A program made the position numbers and the translations under genes. From Paractinoplanes pyxinae (GTDB lineage: Bacteria; Actinomycetota; Actinomycetes; Mycobacteriales; Micromonosporaceae): DNA of 64,000 nt. The notes beneath the pieces are model-generated. The model searched no databases, had not been told where the DNA came from, and saw only the letters and a list, made by a program, of their open reading frames with translations. The stretch spans positions 496,001-560,000 of the forward strand of contig NZ_JAPNTZ010000005.1 of the NCBI RefSeq assembly GCF_026626335.1, in the 5' to 3' direction. Positions 8,010 through 16,419 of the stretch are shown one piece after another. Each line of letters opens with the position of its first letter. The first letter of the stretch is position 1.

Positions 8010-8978
8010 GTGTTCCGCCGGGACGGGGAGAGCTGGTTCGTCGTCGACGGGCACACCCAGTTCTGGGACGGCAGCCCGGCCAACCAGATCAACCGGTACG
8101 GCGAGGGCTACGTGCGCTGCCTGCACGACTTCCACCGCCGCCTCTCCCCCGCGGAGCACCGGTGGAGCTTGGCCGAGTTCGAGCGCTACCCCGAGGAAAG
8201 GCTGATCCACGACCTGTTCGAGACCGGGTACGACGACGTGGCGATCCTGCAGCCGGCCGACCGGCCCGACTGGTTCGTCAACGGCTTCGACACCACCGAG
8301 CAGAACGGCGAGGTGGCCGAGCGGCACCCGGGCCGGTTCGTGGTCAATGGCCGCTGGGATCCGCGCGACGGCGAGGCCGGGCTGGACCGGCTGGAGGCGC
8401 TGCATGAGCGGTGGCAACTGCCGGGGGTGATGGTGTGCACGGCCGAGTGGAAAGGAGTGAGCAAGGGCTGGCGACTGAGCGACCCCTGGGCCTGTCGCTA
8501 CCTCGAGAAGTGCGAAGAGCTCGGCATCCGCAACATCCACGTACAGAAGGGACCCGCCTTTTATCCGATGAGCCGGGACGCCGCCGACGTGGCGGATGTC
8601 GACGACGCGGCCACCGCCTTCCCCGGGCTGCGGTTCGTCGTCGAGCACGTCGGGCTCCCGCGGATCGAGGAGTTCTGCTGGATAGCGACGCAGGAGCCCA
8701 ATGTGTACGGCGGTCTTGCGGCCGCCCTGCCCTTCCTGCACACCCGGCCGCGCTATTTCGCGCGCATTCTCGGCGAGCTGCTCTACTGGATCGGCGAGGA
8801 CCGGATCCTGTTCGGCAGTGCGTACGCGATCTGGCACCCGAAATGGCTGATCGAACGGTTCGCCGCCTTCCAGATCCCGGAGGACATGCAGGGCGAGTAC
8901 GGATTGGTCACGCCCGAGATGAAGCGGAAGATCCTGGGTCTGAACGCGGCCCGCCTGTACGACCTCAAGGTGGAGTGA
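8010..8978 (+). CDS. Amidohydrolase-2 family protein, metal site degenerate
   Basis: 322 aa, GTG start one base after the dehydrogenase stop, so the two are co-translated. TIM-barrel amidohydrolase features: the N-terminal VVDGHTQFWDG stands where HxH is expected, with Gln in place of the second His; later blocks are FVVEHVGLPR and RILFGSAYAIW. In this family the last block usually carries a metal-binding Asp (GSDYP/SDYALW type); here it is Ala. Hydrolase activity is therefore doubtful. Similar proteins accompany the prm/mim alkane oxygenases, where the role is not settled as far as I know. The 3' end overlaps the convergent IclR gene by 14 bases. Confidence 0.8.
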   Translation: MFRRDGESWFVVDGHTQFWDGSPANQINRYGEGYVRCLHDFHRRLSPAEHRWSLAEFERYPEERLIHDLFETGYDDVAILQPADRPDWFVNGFDTTEQNGEVAERHPGRFVVNGRWDPRDGEAGLDRLEALHERWQLPGVMVCTAEWKGVSKGWRLSDPWACRYLEKCEELGIRNIHVQKGPAFYPMSRDAADVADVDDAATAFPGLRFVVEHVGLPRIEEFCWIATQEPNVYGGLAAALPFLHTRPRYFARILGELLYWIGEDRILFGSAYAIWHPKWLIERFAAFQIPEDMQGEYGLVTPEMKRKILGLNAARLYDLKVE

Positions 8979-9765
8979 TGCGGCCGGTACGCGCGGCCGT
9001 GCTCAGGGCGACGGCCCGGGTGGCCCGCACCGCGCCCAGCCGCACCGCCCGCTCCACCGACCACCTGTCCTCCCGCAACCGGGTCGTCGGCATCGAGACG
9101 GCCACCGCCCCGACGAAGCGCCCGGCGGCGTCGGTGACCGGGGCGGCCATGCAACTGAGGCCGTGCTGGAACTCGTCGACCTCGACGGCCAGGCCGGTGC
9201 CGGTGACCTGGCGCAACTGCCGGGCCAGCAGGCCGCGGTCGGTGACCGTGGCCGGTGTCACGGCTGGGGTGCCGGTGTGCTCGAGCAGGATCTCGCGGTC
9301 GTCGGCGGGCAGCCGGGCCAGCATCAGCTTGCCGAAGGCGGTGGCGTGCGGGGCCTGGTGGAAGCCGATCGTGAGGGGACGGATGCGTGGGTGCAGGGCG
9401 CACTCGGCCACGTGGGCGACGACCATCTCGGCGTCGCGCAGCGCGGCGTAGTACGCGGCGGCCTGGGCCTCGCGGTGGATCACCGAGGCGACCCGCCGCA
9501 CCTCGGGCGGCGCCTCGATCTGCCGGTGCAGGCCGCGGGCCAGGTCGTCGACCCGGTGGCCGAGGGCGTAGGCCCGCTCGTCGGACAGATGCACCAGATA
9601 GCCGCCGGCGACGAGGGTGGTGAGCAGGTGGTACGTGGTGGGCAGGGTGAGCCCGAGCGCCGCGGCGACGTGCTTGGCCTGCACCGGGCCCGGCGCGGCG
9701 GCGATGTGGTCGAGCACGCGCATGGCCCGCTCGACCGACTGCAGAACCCCGGTGCCCTTGTTCAT
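8965..9765 (-). CDS. IclR-family transcriptional regulator
   Basis: 266 aa. N-terminal winged helix (residues 10-70, with LGLTLPTTYHLLTTLVAGGY as recognition region) followed by the IclR effector domain (HATAFGKLMLA at about 140, and LSCMAAPVTDAAGRFVGAVAVS near 210-230). ATG 9765 is chosen because the HTH begins 10 residues later. It is divergent from the ABM monooxygenase gene (69 bases between starts) and convergent with the amidohydrolase (14-base overlap). IclR regulators usually sense small aromatic or aliphatic acids. Control of the adjacent monooxygenase or of the alcohol dehydrogenase pair is likely by position only. Confidence 0.9.
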   Translation of the reverse strand: MNKGTGVLQSVERAMRVLDHIAAAPGPVQAKHVAAALGLTLPTTYHLLTTLVAGGYLVHLSDERAYALGHRVDDLARGLHRQIEAPPEVRRVASVIHREAQAAAYYAALRDAEMVVAHVAECALHPRIRPLTIGFHQAPHATAFGKLMLARLPADDREILLEHTGTPAVTPATVTDRGLLARQLRQVTGTGLAVEVDEFQHGLSCMAAPVTDAAGRFVGAVAVSMPTTRLREDRWSVERAVRLGAVRATRAVALSTAARTGRITPP

Positions 9766-9834
9766 CACCCCAGCCTGGGGCCCTGGTAGAGATGGTGGAA
9801 GACCGTTGACGGATCGCGCGAAAGGGACATCGAC

Positions 9835-10158
9835 ATGATCTTCATTACCGCCAAGTTCCCGATCAAGCCGGAGTTCGCCGACCGCTGGCCCGAGATCGCG
9901 GGCCCGTTCACCACGGCGACGCGGGGCGAGGAGGGCTGCCTGTGGTTCGACTGGTCCCGCAGCCTCGACGACCCGACCGAGTACGTGCTGGTCGAGGCGT
10001 TCCGGGACGGCGACGCGGGCGCCGCTCACGTCGGGTCGGCCCACTTCAAGCAGGCCCAGCAGGACCTGCCACAGTATCTGCGGGCCACGCCCAAGATCGT
10101 GAGCCAGAACGTCGACCAGGACGGCTGGTCCGAGCTCGGGGAGCTCGCCGTCAAATAG
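9835..10158 (+). CDS. ABM-domain putative quinol monooxygenase
   Basis: 107 aa, the normal length for a single antibiotic-biosynthesis-monooxygenase (ABM) ferredoxin-like fold. Typical features are an early beta strand FITAKFPIKPEF, EEGCLWFDWSRSLDDP (the usual E.GC..F...S..DP block) and YVLVEAFRDGDAGAAHV with SAHFK. Relatives of YgiN oxidise quinols without a cofactor, but many family members are uncharacterised. A GAAAGGGAC ribosome binding site precedes ATG 9835. It is divergent from the IclR gene. Confidence 0.85.
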   Translation: MIFITAKFPIKPEFADRWPEIAGPFTTATRGEEGCLWFDWSRSLDDPTEYVLVEAFRDGDAGAAHVGSAHFKQAQQDLPQYLRATPKIVSQNVDQDGWSELGELAVK

Positions 10159-10226
10159 CAGCCCGGAGGTCACCGCACTTGAGCGCCCTTCCTACCGTGG
10201 GTCCCCCGGGATCCAGGAGGAGACTC

Positions 10227-12173
10227 GTGCGCGTGGCCCTGGCCGCGGTGGTGGTGGCCGTGCTGCTGGCGGTCGGTGGCGTCGTCGTGTGGACCCTCCG
10301 GTCGCCGGTGACGGCCGCCCCGATCACCGCGGCCCGCGGCGGCACGATCACGACCGACAAGGGCCTGTCCGTGCGGTTCGCGCCCGGGGCGCTGAGCGAG
10401 GACGCCGAGGTGCGGATCGTGCCGCGGCCGAGCATCGCCTCGCCGCACGGGCTCACCTGGCTCACCGAGCCGGTCGGCATCGAGCTCGGCGACGCCCGGC
10501 TGCTGACCTCGGCCACCCTCACCCTGCCGCTGCGCGACCCCGGCGCCGACGGGCTGATCACGGTGGTCGCCCGCGACCAGGACGGCGTCTGGAACGGCCA
10601 AGGCGGCACGGTCGACCCGGCCGCCGGCACGATCACCACGGTCGTCGGGCGCCTGTCGATCGTCTCGGCCGGGCGCGCCGACGTCGCCGGCCCCGAGCTC
10701 GCCGCGGGTTCCGGGGCCTACGACGCGCCCGACCCGGAGTGCGGCACCATCCGCTCCGGCCGCTGGACCGCCCGGGCCGAGGGCGGCGCCGTGAAGACGT
10801 GCGTGGCCGCCGGCGCCACGGACCGGCCGGCCCTGCTGCGGGTCGCCAGCAACCGGGCGTCCGGACAGTTCGCCGAGCTGGGCGCCTACCCGCCGATCAC
10901 GATCCCGCAGCCGGGCGGGCCGAGCGTGGCCGGCGCCGTCTGGCGCGGGGTGGCCGAGGCCGACCGCAACCACACGTTCCTGCCCGGCAAGGGCATCCTC
11001 GACCTGGCGCTGCCGGGCCGCTACCGGACGATCGAGTTCGTCACCCGCACCGGCCTCGACGTCACCGTCGCCCAGTACGTCGTCGAGGTGATGAGCCGGG
11101 CCTTCGTCCCGCCCGCGGTGACCGTGGGGGCCGTCCGGTGCGTGCTGGCCCTGCCCGCGAGCGCCCTGACCAGCGGGCCGAGGGTGCCGGCGTGCGTGAC
11201 CGGGGCACTCGAAGGCGAGCGGATCCTGCCGCCCGGAGCCGCCGGCCCGGACGAGAAGCTGGCCCGGGAGGACCGCGAGGGGACGGCCGAGGCGGTGCTG
11301 GCGGCGATGCGCGGGCTGCCCGCCGTGGTGGCCGCCCGCGGCGACCAGGACGACGACGGGTGGCGGGTGGTCGCCGACCGCGGCCCGGTCATCCCCGGCA
11401 AGGCGCTCAACGAGCCGGGCGGCGCGATCCCGGCCGCAGTGGTGGCGACGCAGGAGAAGCTGTACGCGGCGGCGATGCGCGACGCCCTGCCCGAGGCGCT
11501 GCCCCCGGCCGGCCTGGCCTGGTCGAACACGACGCTCACGGGCCGGCCGGTCACCGACGCCGTGGCCGCCCTGGTCACCACGCCGCCGCTGCGCTGGCCG
11601 TGCGACGAGACGGCCCGCGACGGCTACGTCTACGGCCTGGCCGACCCCAACCTGCTCACCTATCCGGCCCGGCTGACCGACCTTGGCCTGCCGCCCGAGG
11701 ACGTCGGAATCGTGCGGCAGACGGCGGCCGACGGCCAGGACTACCGGCTGTGCATCGCGCTCGACGGCACCTGGACGTCGCTCACCCACGACCTGCCGGC
11801 CGGCGGCTTCCCGGCGGCCGAGGCGGCCCGGGTCGGCGCGATGGGGCCCGGTGTCTGCCGGCCGGAGCTGGGCGGGGCGTTCGTGCCGGCCGACGCGTCG
11901 TGCCGGACGGCCGTACGAACGGACCTGGACGGCGACCGCCGGACCGACACGGTGCTGATCTATCAGCGGGCCGGCCGGTGGACGGCGCGGGCAGTGCTGG
12001 CGGCCGGTCGCGTCTTCGACCTCACACTGCCCTACCGGCGGGACGAGCAGCCGGTGCCGGCCGCCGATTTCGATATCGACGGCCGCACAGGCGAGGAAGT
12101 CATTCTTCGCACCGGCTCGAGGCTGTGGCTGCTCGCGCTCGAGCCGGACGGTCTGGCGCTGACGGAGACCTAG
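10227..12173 (+). CDS. Secreted or anchored protein with ZU5-like N-terminal domain
   Basis: 648 aa; GTG 10227 follows a strong AGGAGGAG site by 5 bases. Residues 3-22 form one hydrophobic segment (VALAAVVVAVLLAVGGVVVW) without a clear cleavage site, so it may be membrane-anchored with the bulk outside. Residues 35-65 (GGTITTDKGLSVRFAPGALS then EDAEVRI) match the GG...V..PPGAL pattern of ZU5-type beta domains. The C-terminal 60 residues hold two Asp/Gly-rich loops (RTDLDGDRRTDTVLIY, FDIDGRTGEEVIL) like FG-GAP or dockerin-type calcium loops. The middle has conserved-looking Cys (at least seven). Function unknown. It shares CTAG with the convergent binding-protein gene. Confidence 0.7.
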   Translation: MRVALAAVVVAVLLAVGGVVVWTLRSPVTAAPITAARGGTITTDKGLSVRFAPGALSEDAEVRIVPRPSIASPHGLTWLTEPVGIELGDARLLTSATLTLPLRDPGADGLITVVARDQDGVWNGQGGTVDPAAGTITTVVGRLSIVSAGRADVAGPELAAGSGAYDAPDPECGTIRSGRWTARAEGGAVKTCVAAGATDRPALLRVASNRASGQFAELGAYPPITIPQPGGPSVAGAVWRGVAEADRNHTFLPGKGILDLALPGRYRTIEFVTRTGLDVTVAQYVVEVMSRAFVPPAVTVGAVRCVLALPASALTSGPRVPACVTGALEGERILPPGAAGPDEKLAREDREGTAEAVLAAMRGLPAVVAARGDQDDDGWRVVADRGPVIPGKALNEPGGAIPAAVVATQEKLYAAAMRDALPEALPPAGLAWSNTTLTGRPVTDAVAALVTTPPLRWPCDETARDGYVYGLADPNLLTYPARLTDLGLPPEDVGIVRQTAADGQDYRLCIALDGTWTSLTHDLPAGGFPAAEAARVGAMGPGVCRPELGGAFVPADASCRTAVRTDLDGDRRTDTVLIYQRAGRWTARAVLAAGRVFDLTLPYRRDEQPVPAADFDIDGRTGEEVILRTGSRLWLLALEPDGLALTET

Positions 12174-13330
12174 CGGTCCTCGTCCTCGTCCTTCTTCTTG
12201 TCATCGGCGAACGTGCCGACGCCGTGCTGCTGGCAGAGCGCGAGGTACTTGCCCTTGCACAGGTTGGCCTGCGGGATGTACTTGTCGTCGACGACGACCT
12301 TGTTGATGGTCTCCAGCGTGATCGCCGCCGGGGGAAGGCTCACGAACGGGACGTACGCGCCCGACTCCGGGTCCTTCAGGGTGTTCGTGACGTTCGGCTT
12401 CTCGCCGTTGAACAGCTTGACGGCGAGGTTGGCCGCGTTGACCGCCTCGAGCTTGGTCGCCTTGTAGACCGTCATGCACTGCTCGCCGGTCAGCAGGTTC
12501 TGCAGACCCTCGAGGGTGGCGTCCTGCCCGGTGACCGGGACCTTGCCGGCCAGCCCCTTCTTGCGCAGCACCTTGATGACGGCGTCACCGATGCCGTCGT
12601 TGGCCGCGAGGACGCCCCGGATGTTCGGCGCCTGCGAGAGCATCTGCTCGAAGATCTTGGTGGCGTTGTCCGGGTCCCAGTCCTGCACCCACTGCTCGGG
12701 GCCCTTGGTGAACTCGGCGTTGTCGTACTTCTCGTTCAGCGGGATGTCGTAGCCCTCTTTGAACAGGCTCGCGTTGTTGTCCGACGGCGAGCCGTTGAGC
12801 TGCGCGATCACCGGGTTCTGGGCGCCCTTGGCCTGCAGGCACTTGATCAGCCCGTACGCCTGCAGGTTGCCGACCTCGTTGTTGTTGAAGCTGACGTAGT
12901 AGTCGGCGCCGCCGTTGAGGGTGAGACGGTCGTAGTCGATCGTCGGGATCTTCTTTTCCTTGGCCTTGTCCAGCACGGCCTTGCCGCTGATCGAGTCGAG
13001 GTTGGCGATGACCAGCACCTTGACCCCGCTGTTGATCATCTGCTCGCCGATCTGCACGAACCGGGCCCGGTCGCCCTGGGCGTTCACGATCTCGGCCGAG
13101 ACGTTGGCCTCCTCGAACGCCGCCTTGAGGTACTTCGGGTCCTCGTTCTTCCAGCGGGCCGAGCTCTCGGTGTCGGGCAGGATCACGCCGATACGGGCCT
13201 TGCCGTTGCCCGACGAGTTACCGCCGCCGTTACTACCCGAGTCACCCGAATCACCGGAGTCGTCACACGCAGTCATGGTGGCCGTTGCCATCAGGCCGAC
13301 GGCGGCGATAGCCAACAGTTTCTTGCGCAT
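12170..13330 (-). CDS. Sugar ABC transporter substrate-binding lipoprotein (XylF-like)
   Basis: 386 aa. The signal peptide ends in a lipobox-like ATMTAC followed by an Asp/Ser/Gly-rich tether. The mature part follows periplasmic binding protein family 4, closest to D-xylose-binding XylF: IGVILPDTESSARWKNEDPK, IANLDSISGKAVLDKAKEKK, PTIDYDRL, VSFNNNEVG and VLAANDGIGDAVI. The C-terminal 60 residues extend beyond the usual XylF and end in a charged KKKDEDEDR tail. ATG 13330 has GAGAGGACG upstream. No ATPase or permease gene lies next to it, so transport partners must be elsewhere, or the protein feeds a sensor. Ligand identity is inferred from family only. Confidence 0.82.
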   Translation of the reverse strand: MRKKLLAIAAVGLMATATMTACDDSGDSGDSGSNGGGNSSGNGKARIGVILPDTESSARWKNEDPKYLKAAFEEANVSAEIVNAQGDRARFVQIGEQMINSGVKVLVIANLDSISGKAVLDKAKEKKIPTIDYDRLTLNGGADYYVSFNNNEVGNLQAYGLIKCLQAKGAQNPVIAQLNGSPSDNNASLFKEGYDIPLNEKYDNAEFTKGPEQWVQDWDPDNATKIFEQMLSQAPNIRGVLAANDGIGDAVIKVLRKKGLAGKVPVTGQDATLEGLQNLLTGEQCMTVYKATKLEAVNAANLAVKLFNGEKPNVTNTLKDPESGAYVPFVSLPPAAITLETINKVVVDDKYIPQANLCKGKYLALCQQHGVGTFADDKKKDEDEDR

Positions 13331-13638
13331 CTGGTGGGTCGTCCTCTCCGGTGAAACTCGACCACTGCCCGGGCGGTGGGCCGACCAAGTATCAGGCAGA
13401 CCCGGGCGCGCCCGACAGGGGGTACGGCGGCGGGACAAAAAATAGTTCATTTCCGGTCCGTGAGCACACTCGCATCACAGACTGTGCAGAACCTGATGAT
13501 GTTGCCTGGTCATCCCGCGCCCGCGAGGCTACCCGCCCGGGCCGCCGAAGCCGTGCCGCGGCGGAACAGACGATCAAGATCGGTACACACGGACGAGTGG
13601 ACCGGCCCGATCGTCGCCCGGGCCGGTCCATCCTCCGG
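13331..13638. other. 308-base intergenic region upstream of the XylF-like gene
   Basis: This region lies between the start of the binding protein (minus strand) and the end of the nitroreductase-like gene (minus strand). It contains the ribosome binding site and presumably the promoter of the binding-protein gene. An AT-rich patch GGGACAAAAAATAGTTCATT sits near 13432-13451, and a terminator hairpin at 13599-13629. I see no convincing coding sequence. Confidence 0.5.
13599..13629 (-). terminator. Hairpin terminator after the Rv2466c-like gene
   Basis: Perfect 11-bp stem GGACCGGCCCG (13599-13609) / CGGGCCGGTCC (13619-13629) with a 9-nt loop, placed 9 bases beyond the stop of the minus-strand oxidoreductase gene. 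There is no T-run, as is common for actinobacterial terminators. Confidence 0.75.
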
Positions 13639-14238
13639 TCAGTTGAAGTTCAGGTCCCCGGTACGGGTCCGCTTGAGCTCGAAGAAGTCGGGGTACCCGG
13701 CCAGCGCCGCCGCGCCGTCGAAAATCTTGGCTGCCTGCTCCCCACGCGGGATGCTGCTGAGCACCGGGCCGAAGAACGCGACCCCGTCGATGTGGATGGT
13801 GGGCGTGCCGACGTCCTCGCCGACCGGGTCCATGCCCTCGTGGTGGCTCTTGCGCAGCGCCTCGTCGTACTCGCTGCTGGTGGCCGCCTCGGCCAGGCTC
13901 GCCGGCAGCCCGACCTCGGCCAGCGCCTCGCGGATGACCTGCTCGAAGTCCTTGTTGCCCTGGTTGTGGATGCGGGTACCGAGCGCGGTGTAGAGGTCCC
14001 GCAGCACCTCCTCGCCGTGCTGCTGGGCGGCGGCGATGACCACGCGAACCGTTCCGAGCGAGCGGTCGATCAGCTTGCGGTACTCGTCGGGCAGGTCGCG
14101 GTTCTCGTTCAGCACGTACAGGCTCATCACCCGGAAGCGCAGGTCGAGGTCGCGCTGCTTCTCGACCTCGAGGATCCAGCGGGAGCTGATCCAGGCGAAC
14201 GGGCAGGCCGGGTCGAAGTAGAAATCAACTTTTGTCAC
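13639..14238 (-). CDS. Rv2466c-like mycothiol-linked DsbA-fold oxidoreductase
   Basis: 199 aa, thioredoxin fold with helical insertion. Diagnostic stretches recalled from M. tuberculosis Rv2466c are present: [46 protein letters not shown] and FFELKRTRT. Rv2466c is a mycothiol-dependent nitroreductase that reduces electrophiles with mycothiol as cofactor. The active site here is CPFA (Cys12), a single-cysteine version of Rv2466c's CPWC, so a monothiol mechanism with mycothiol is expected. GTG 14238 is the only sensible start. It supports a mycothiol-producing actinobacterial host. Confidence 0.88.
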   Translation of the reverse strand: MTKVDFYFDPACPFAWISSRWILEVEKQRDLDLRFRVMSLYVLNENRDLPDEYRKLIDRSLGTVRVVIAAAQQHGEEVLRDLYTALGTRIHNQGNKDFEQVIREALAEVGLPASLAEAATSSEYDEALRKSHHEGMDPVGEDVGTPTIHIDGVAFFGPVLSSIPRGEQAAKIFDGAAALAGYPDFFELKRTRTGDLNFN

Positions 14239-14245
14239 GTGTCCA

Positions 14246-14932
14246 TCATCGCCGATCGGGTTGATCTGATTTGGTGGCCAGCACGATTCCCGGGACGGTC
14301 CGCACGGTGAAACCGGCGGCTCTCAGGTCCGCGGAGACCTCCGGCAGCTGGTTGGGCCGGTAGTACATGACGAACGGCGGGCGCCACACCGCGTTGCGCA
14401 CCCGCATGACCAGGTCGAAGCCGGCCGCGGCCCAGTACGCGACCGACGTCACCGGCGGCGGCGAGCCCAGGGCGAGCGCGAAAACCCCACCCGGCCGCAG
14501 CGCCCGGAAAATTCCCTCGAACAGGGCCGGCCGCTCGGCCGGCAGGAAGTGGCCGAGCGCGCCGAACGAGACCGCCACGTCGAAGCCCTCGGCGAACGGC
14601 AGCGCCCGCGCGTCGGCCCGGACGAAGGACGCCGCCGGGTGCGCGGCGCGGGCCTGAGCGAGCATGCCGGCGCTGAAGTCGACGCCGGTGATCCCGCCGT
14701 CGCACACCTTCGCCAGCACGCCCAGGCCGGCGCCGGTGCCGCAGCAGACGTCCAGCCCGGCGCCGAACGGCCCGAGGCCCGACAGCGCCTCGGCCGTGGC
14801 GTCGAGGATGCTGTCGGGCGTACGGAAAGGGGTGAGATCGAACTTGGGCGCCAGCAGGTCGTAGCCGCGCTCGACCGACGACAGGGCCTGCACGGCCAAT
14901 TCCCGCAGCGTCGGCCCCTGAGGCGAGAACAT
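14246..14932 (-). CDS. Class I SAM-dependent methyltransferase
   Basis: 228 aa. Motif I is [14 protein letters not shown] (about residue 55), motif II region [16 protein letters not shown], then [26 protein letters not shown] and [15 protein letters not shown], the normal order for a Rossmann-fold methyltransferase. The substrate cannot be read from the sequence. In-frame TTG 14938 and GTG 14935 precede ATG 14932; I choose the ATG because its A is the last base of the upstream aldehyde dehydrogenase stop (TGATG), a standard coupling arrangement. Confidence 0.85.
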   Translation of the reverse strand: MFSPQGPTLRELAVQALSSVERGYDLLAPKFDLTPFRTPDSILDATAEALSGLGPFGAGLDVCCGTGAGLGVLAKVCDGGITGVDFSAGMLAQARAAHPAASFVRADARALPFAEGFDVAVSFGALGHFLPAERPALFEGIFRALRPGGVFALALGSPPPVTSVAYWAAAGFDLVMRVRNAVWRPPFVMYYRPNQLPEVSADLRAAGFTVRTVPGIVLATKSDQPDRR

Positions 14933-16371
14933 CACCAATTGACCGCGATGTACTTCGACTCGAGGTATTCGAGCAGGCCCTCGTGTCCGCCCTCACGGCC
15001 GATGCCGCTCTGCTTCACGCCGCCGAACGGCGCCGCCGGATCGCTGACCAGGCCACGGTTGAGGCCCACCATGCCGGCCTCGATCCGCTCGCTGACCCGC
15101 AGGCCGCGGGCCAGGTCGCCGGTGTAGACGTACGCCACCAGCCCGTACTCGGTGTCGTTGGCCAGCCGCACGGCCTCGTCCTCGCCGGTGAAGGTGACGA
15201 TCGGGGCGACGGGGCCGAAGATCTCTTCCCGCAGGATGGCCGCGTCGGGCGCCACGCCGGTGAGCACCGTGGGCGGGTAGTAGAAGCCGGCCCCCTCGGG
15301 GCGGCTGCCGCCGGTCTCGGCCTTGGCCCCCGATTCCAGGGCGCCCTGGACCAGCGAGTCGACCTTGGCCACCGTGTCTTCGTTGACGAGCGGGCCGACC
15401 TGGGTCGACTCGTCGGTGCCAGGGCCCACCTTGAGCTGTGACATGCGCGAGGCGAGCCGCTGCGAGAAATCGGCCGCGACCGAGGCCTCGACGTAGAAGC
15501 GGTTGGCCGCCGTGCAGGCCTCGCCGCCGTTGCGCATCTTGGCGATCATGGCGCCCTCGATGGCCGCGTCCAGGTCGGCGTCGGCGAACACGACGAACGG
15601 CGCGTTGCCGCCGAGCTCCATCGACGTGTTGATCACACCCTCGGCCGCCTGGGCCAGCAGGATCCGGCCGACCTCGGTCGAGCCGGTGAACGACAGCTTC
15701 CGCACCCGGGGGTCCTTCAGCATGCGGCCCACGGTCTTGCCCGAACTGCGCGACGGCAGCACGTTGACCACGCCCGAGGGCACGCCCGCCTCGGCCAGGA
15801 TGGCGGCCATGGCCAGCGCGGTCAGCGGGGTGTCGCTGGCCGGCTTGAGCACGACCGTGCAGCCGGCGGCCAGCGCCGGGCCGATCTTGCGGGTGGCCAT
15901 CGCGGCCGGGAAATTCCACGGCGTGACCAGCACACACACGCCGACCGGCTGGCGGGTGACCAGGATCCGGTTGGCGCCCGAGGGGGCGGTGTTCAGCTCG
16001 CCGGCGCCGCGGACGGCCTCCTCGGCGAACCAGCGGAAGAACTCGGCCGCGTACGTGACCTCGCCCTTCGCGTCGACCAGGGCCTTGCCGTTCTCGAGGC
16101 TGATGAGCTTGGCCAGGTCGTCGGCCCGCTCGGTCATGAGCTCCCAGGCTCGGCGCAGGGCTTCGGAGCGTACGCGCGGAGGGGTGGCCGCCCAGGCCGG
16201 GCCCGCCTCGGCCGCCGCGTCCACCGCCGCGATCGCGTCACTCTCGCCGCCGTCGGCGACCGAGGCGACCACATCACCCGTCGCGGGGTCCAGAACGTCG
16301 AAACGGTTCCCGGAGGAGGCGGGAACCCACTTGCCGGCGATGAAGAGATCAGTTTCCACAGCTCCCAGCAT
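14932..16371 (-). CDS. NAD(P)-dependent succinate-semialdehyde dehydrogenase (GabD-like)
   Basis: 479 aa, normal for the aldehyde dehydrogenase superfamily. Visible motifs: VTPWNFPAAMATRKIGPALA (cofactor cleft), LSFTGSTEVG, the catalytic Glu in SMELGGNAPFVVFADAD, catalytic Cys in NGGEACTAANRFYV, and EEIFGPVAP. FPAAMATRKIGPALAAGCT, SMELGGNAPF and the PFGGVKQSGIGREGG terminus fit the GabD branch, which oxidises succinate semialdehyde to succinate in 4-aminobutyrate breakdown. No aminotransferase is adjacent. It is translationally coupled to the methyltransferase and divergent from the peptide transporter (48 bases between starts). Confidence 0.88.
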   Translation of the reverse strand: MLGAVETDLFIAGKWVPASSGNRFDVLDPATGDVVASVADGGESDAIAAVDAAAEAGPAWAATPPRVRSEALRRAWELMTERADDLAKLISLENGKALVDAKGEVTYAAEFFRWFAEEAVRGAGELNTAPSGANRILVTRQPVGVCVLVTPWNFPAAMATRKIGPALAAGCTVVLKPASDTPLTALAMAAILAEAGVPSGVVNVLPSRSSGKTVGRMLKDPRVRKLSFTGSTEVGRILLAQAAEGVINTSMELGGNAPFVVFADADLDAAIEGAMIAKMRNGGEACTAANRFYVEASVAADFSQRLASRMSQLKVGPGTDESTQVGPLVNEDTVAKVDSLVQGALESGAKAETGGSRPEGAGFYYPPTVLTGVAPDAAILREEIFGPVAPIVTFTGEDEAVRLANDTEYGLVAYVYTGDLARGLRVSERIEAGMVGLNRGLVSDPAAPFGGVKQSGIGREGGHEGLLEYLESKYIAVNW

Positions 16372-16419
16372 GGTCCAGGTCGCTTTTCAGCGCCACGGTT
16401 GCGGGGTAAGCGACGCCCC

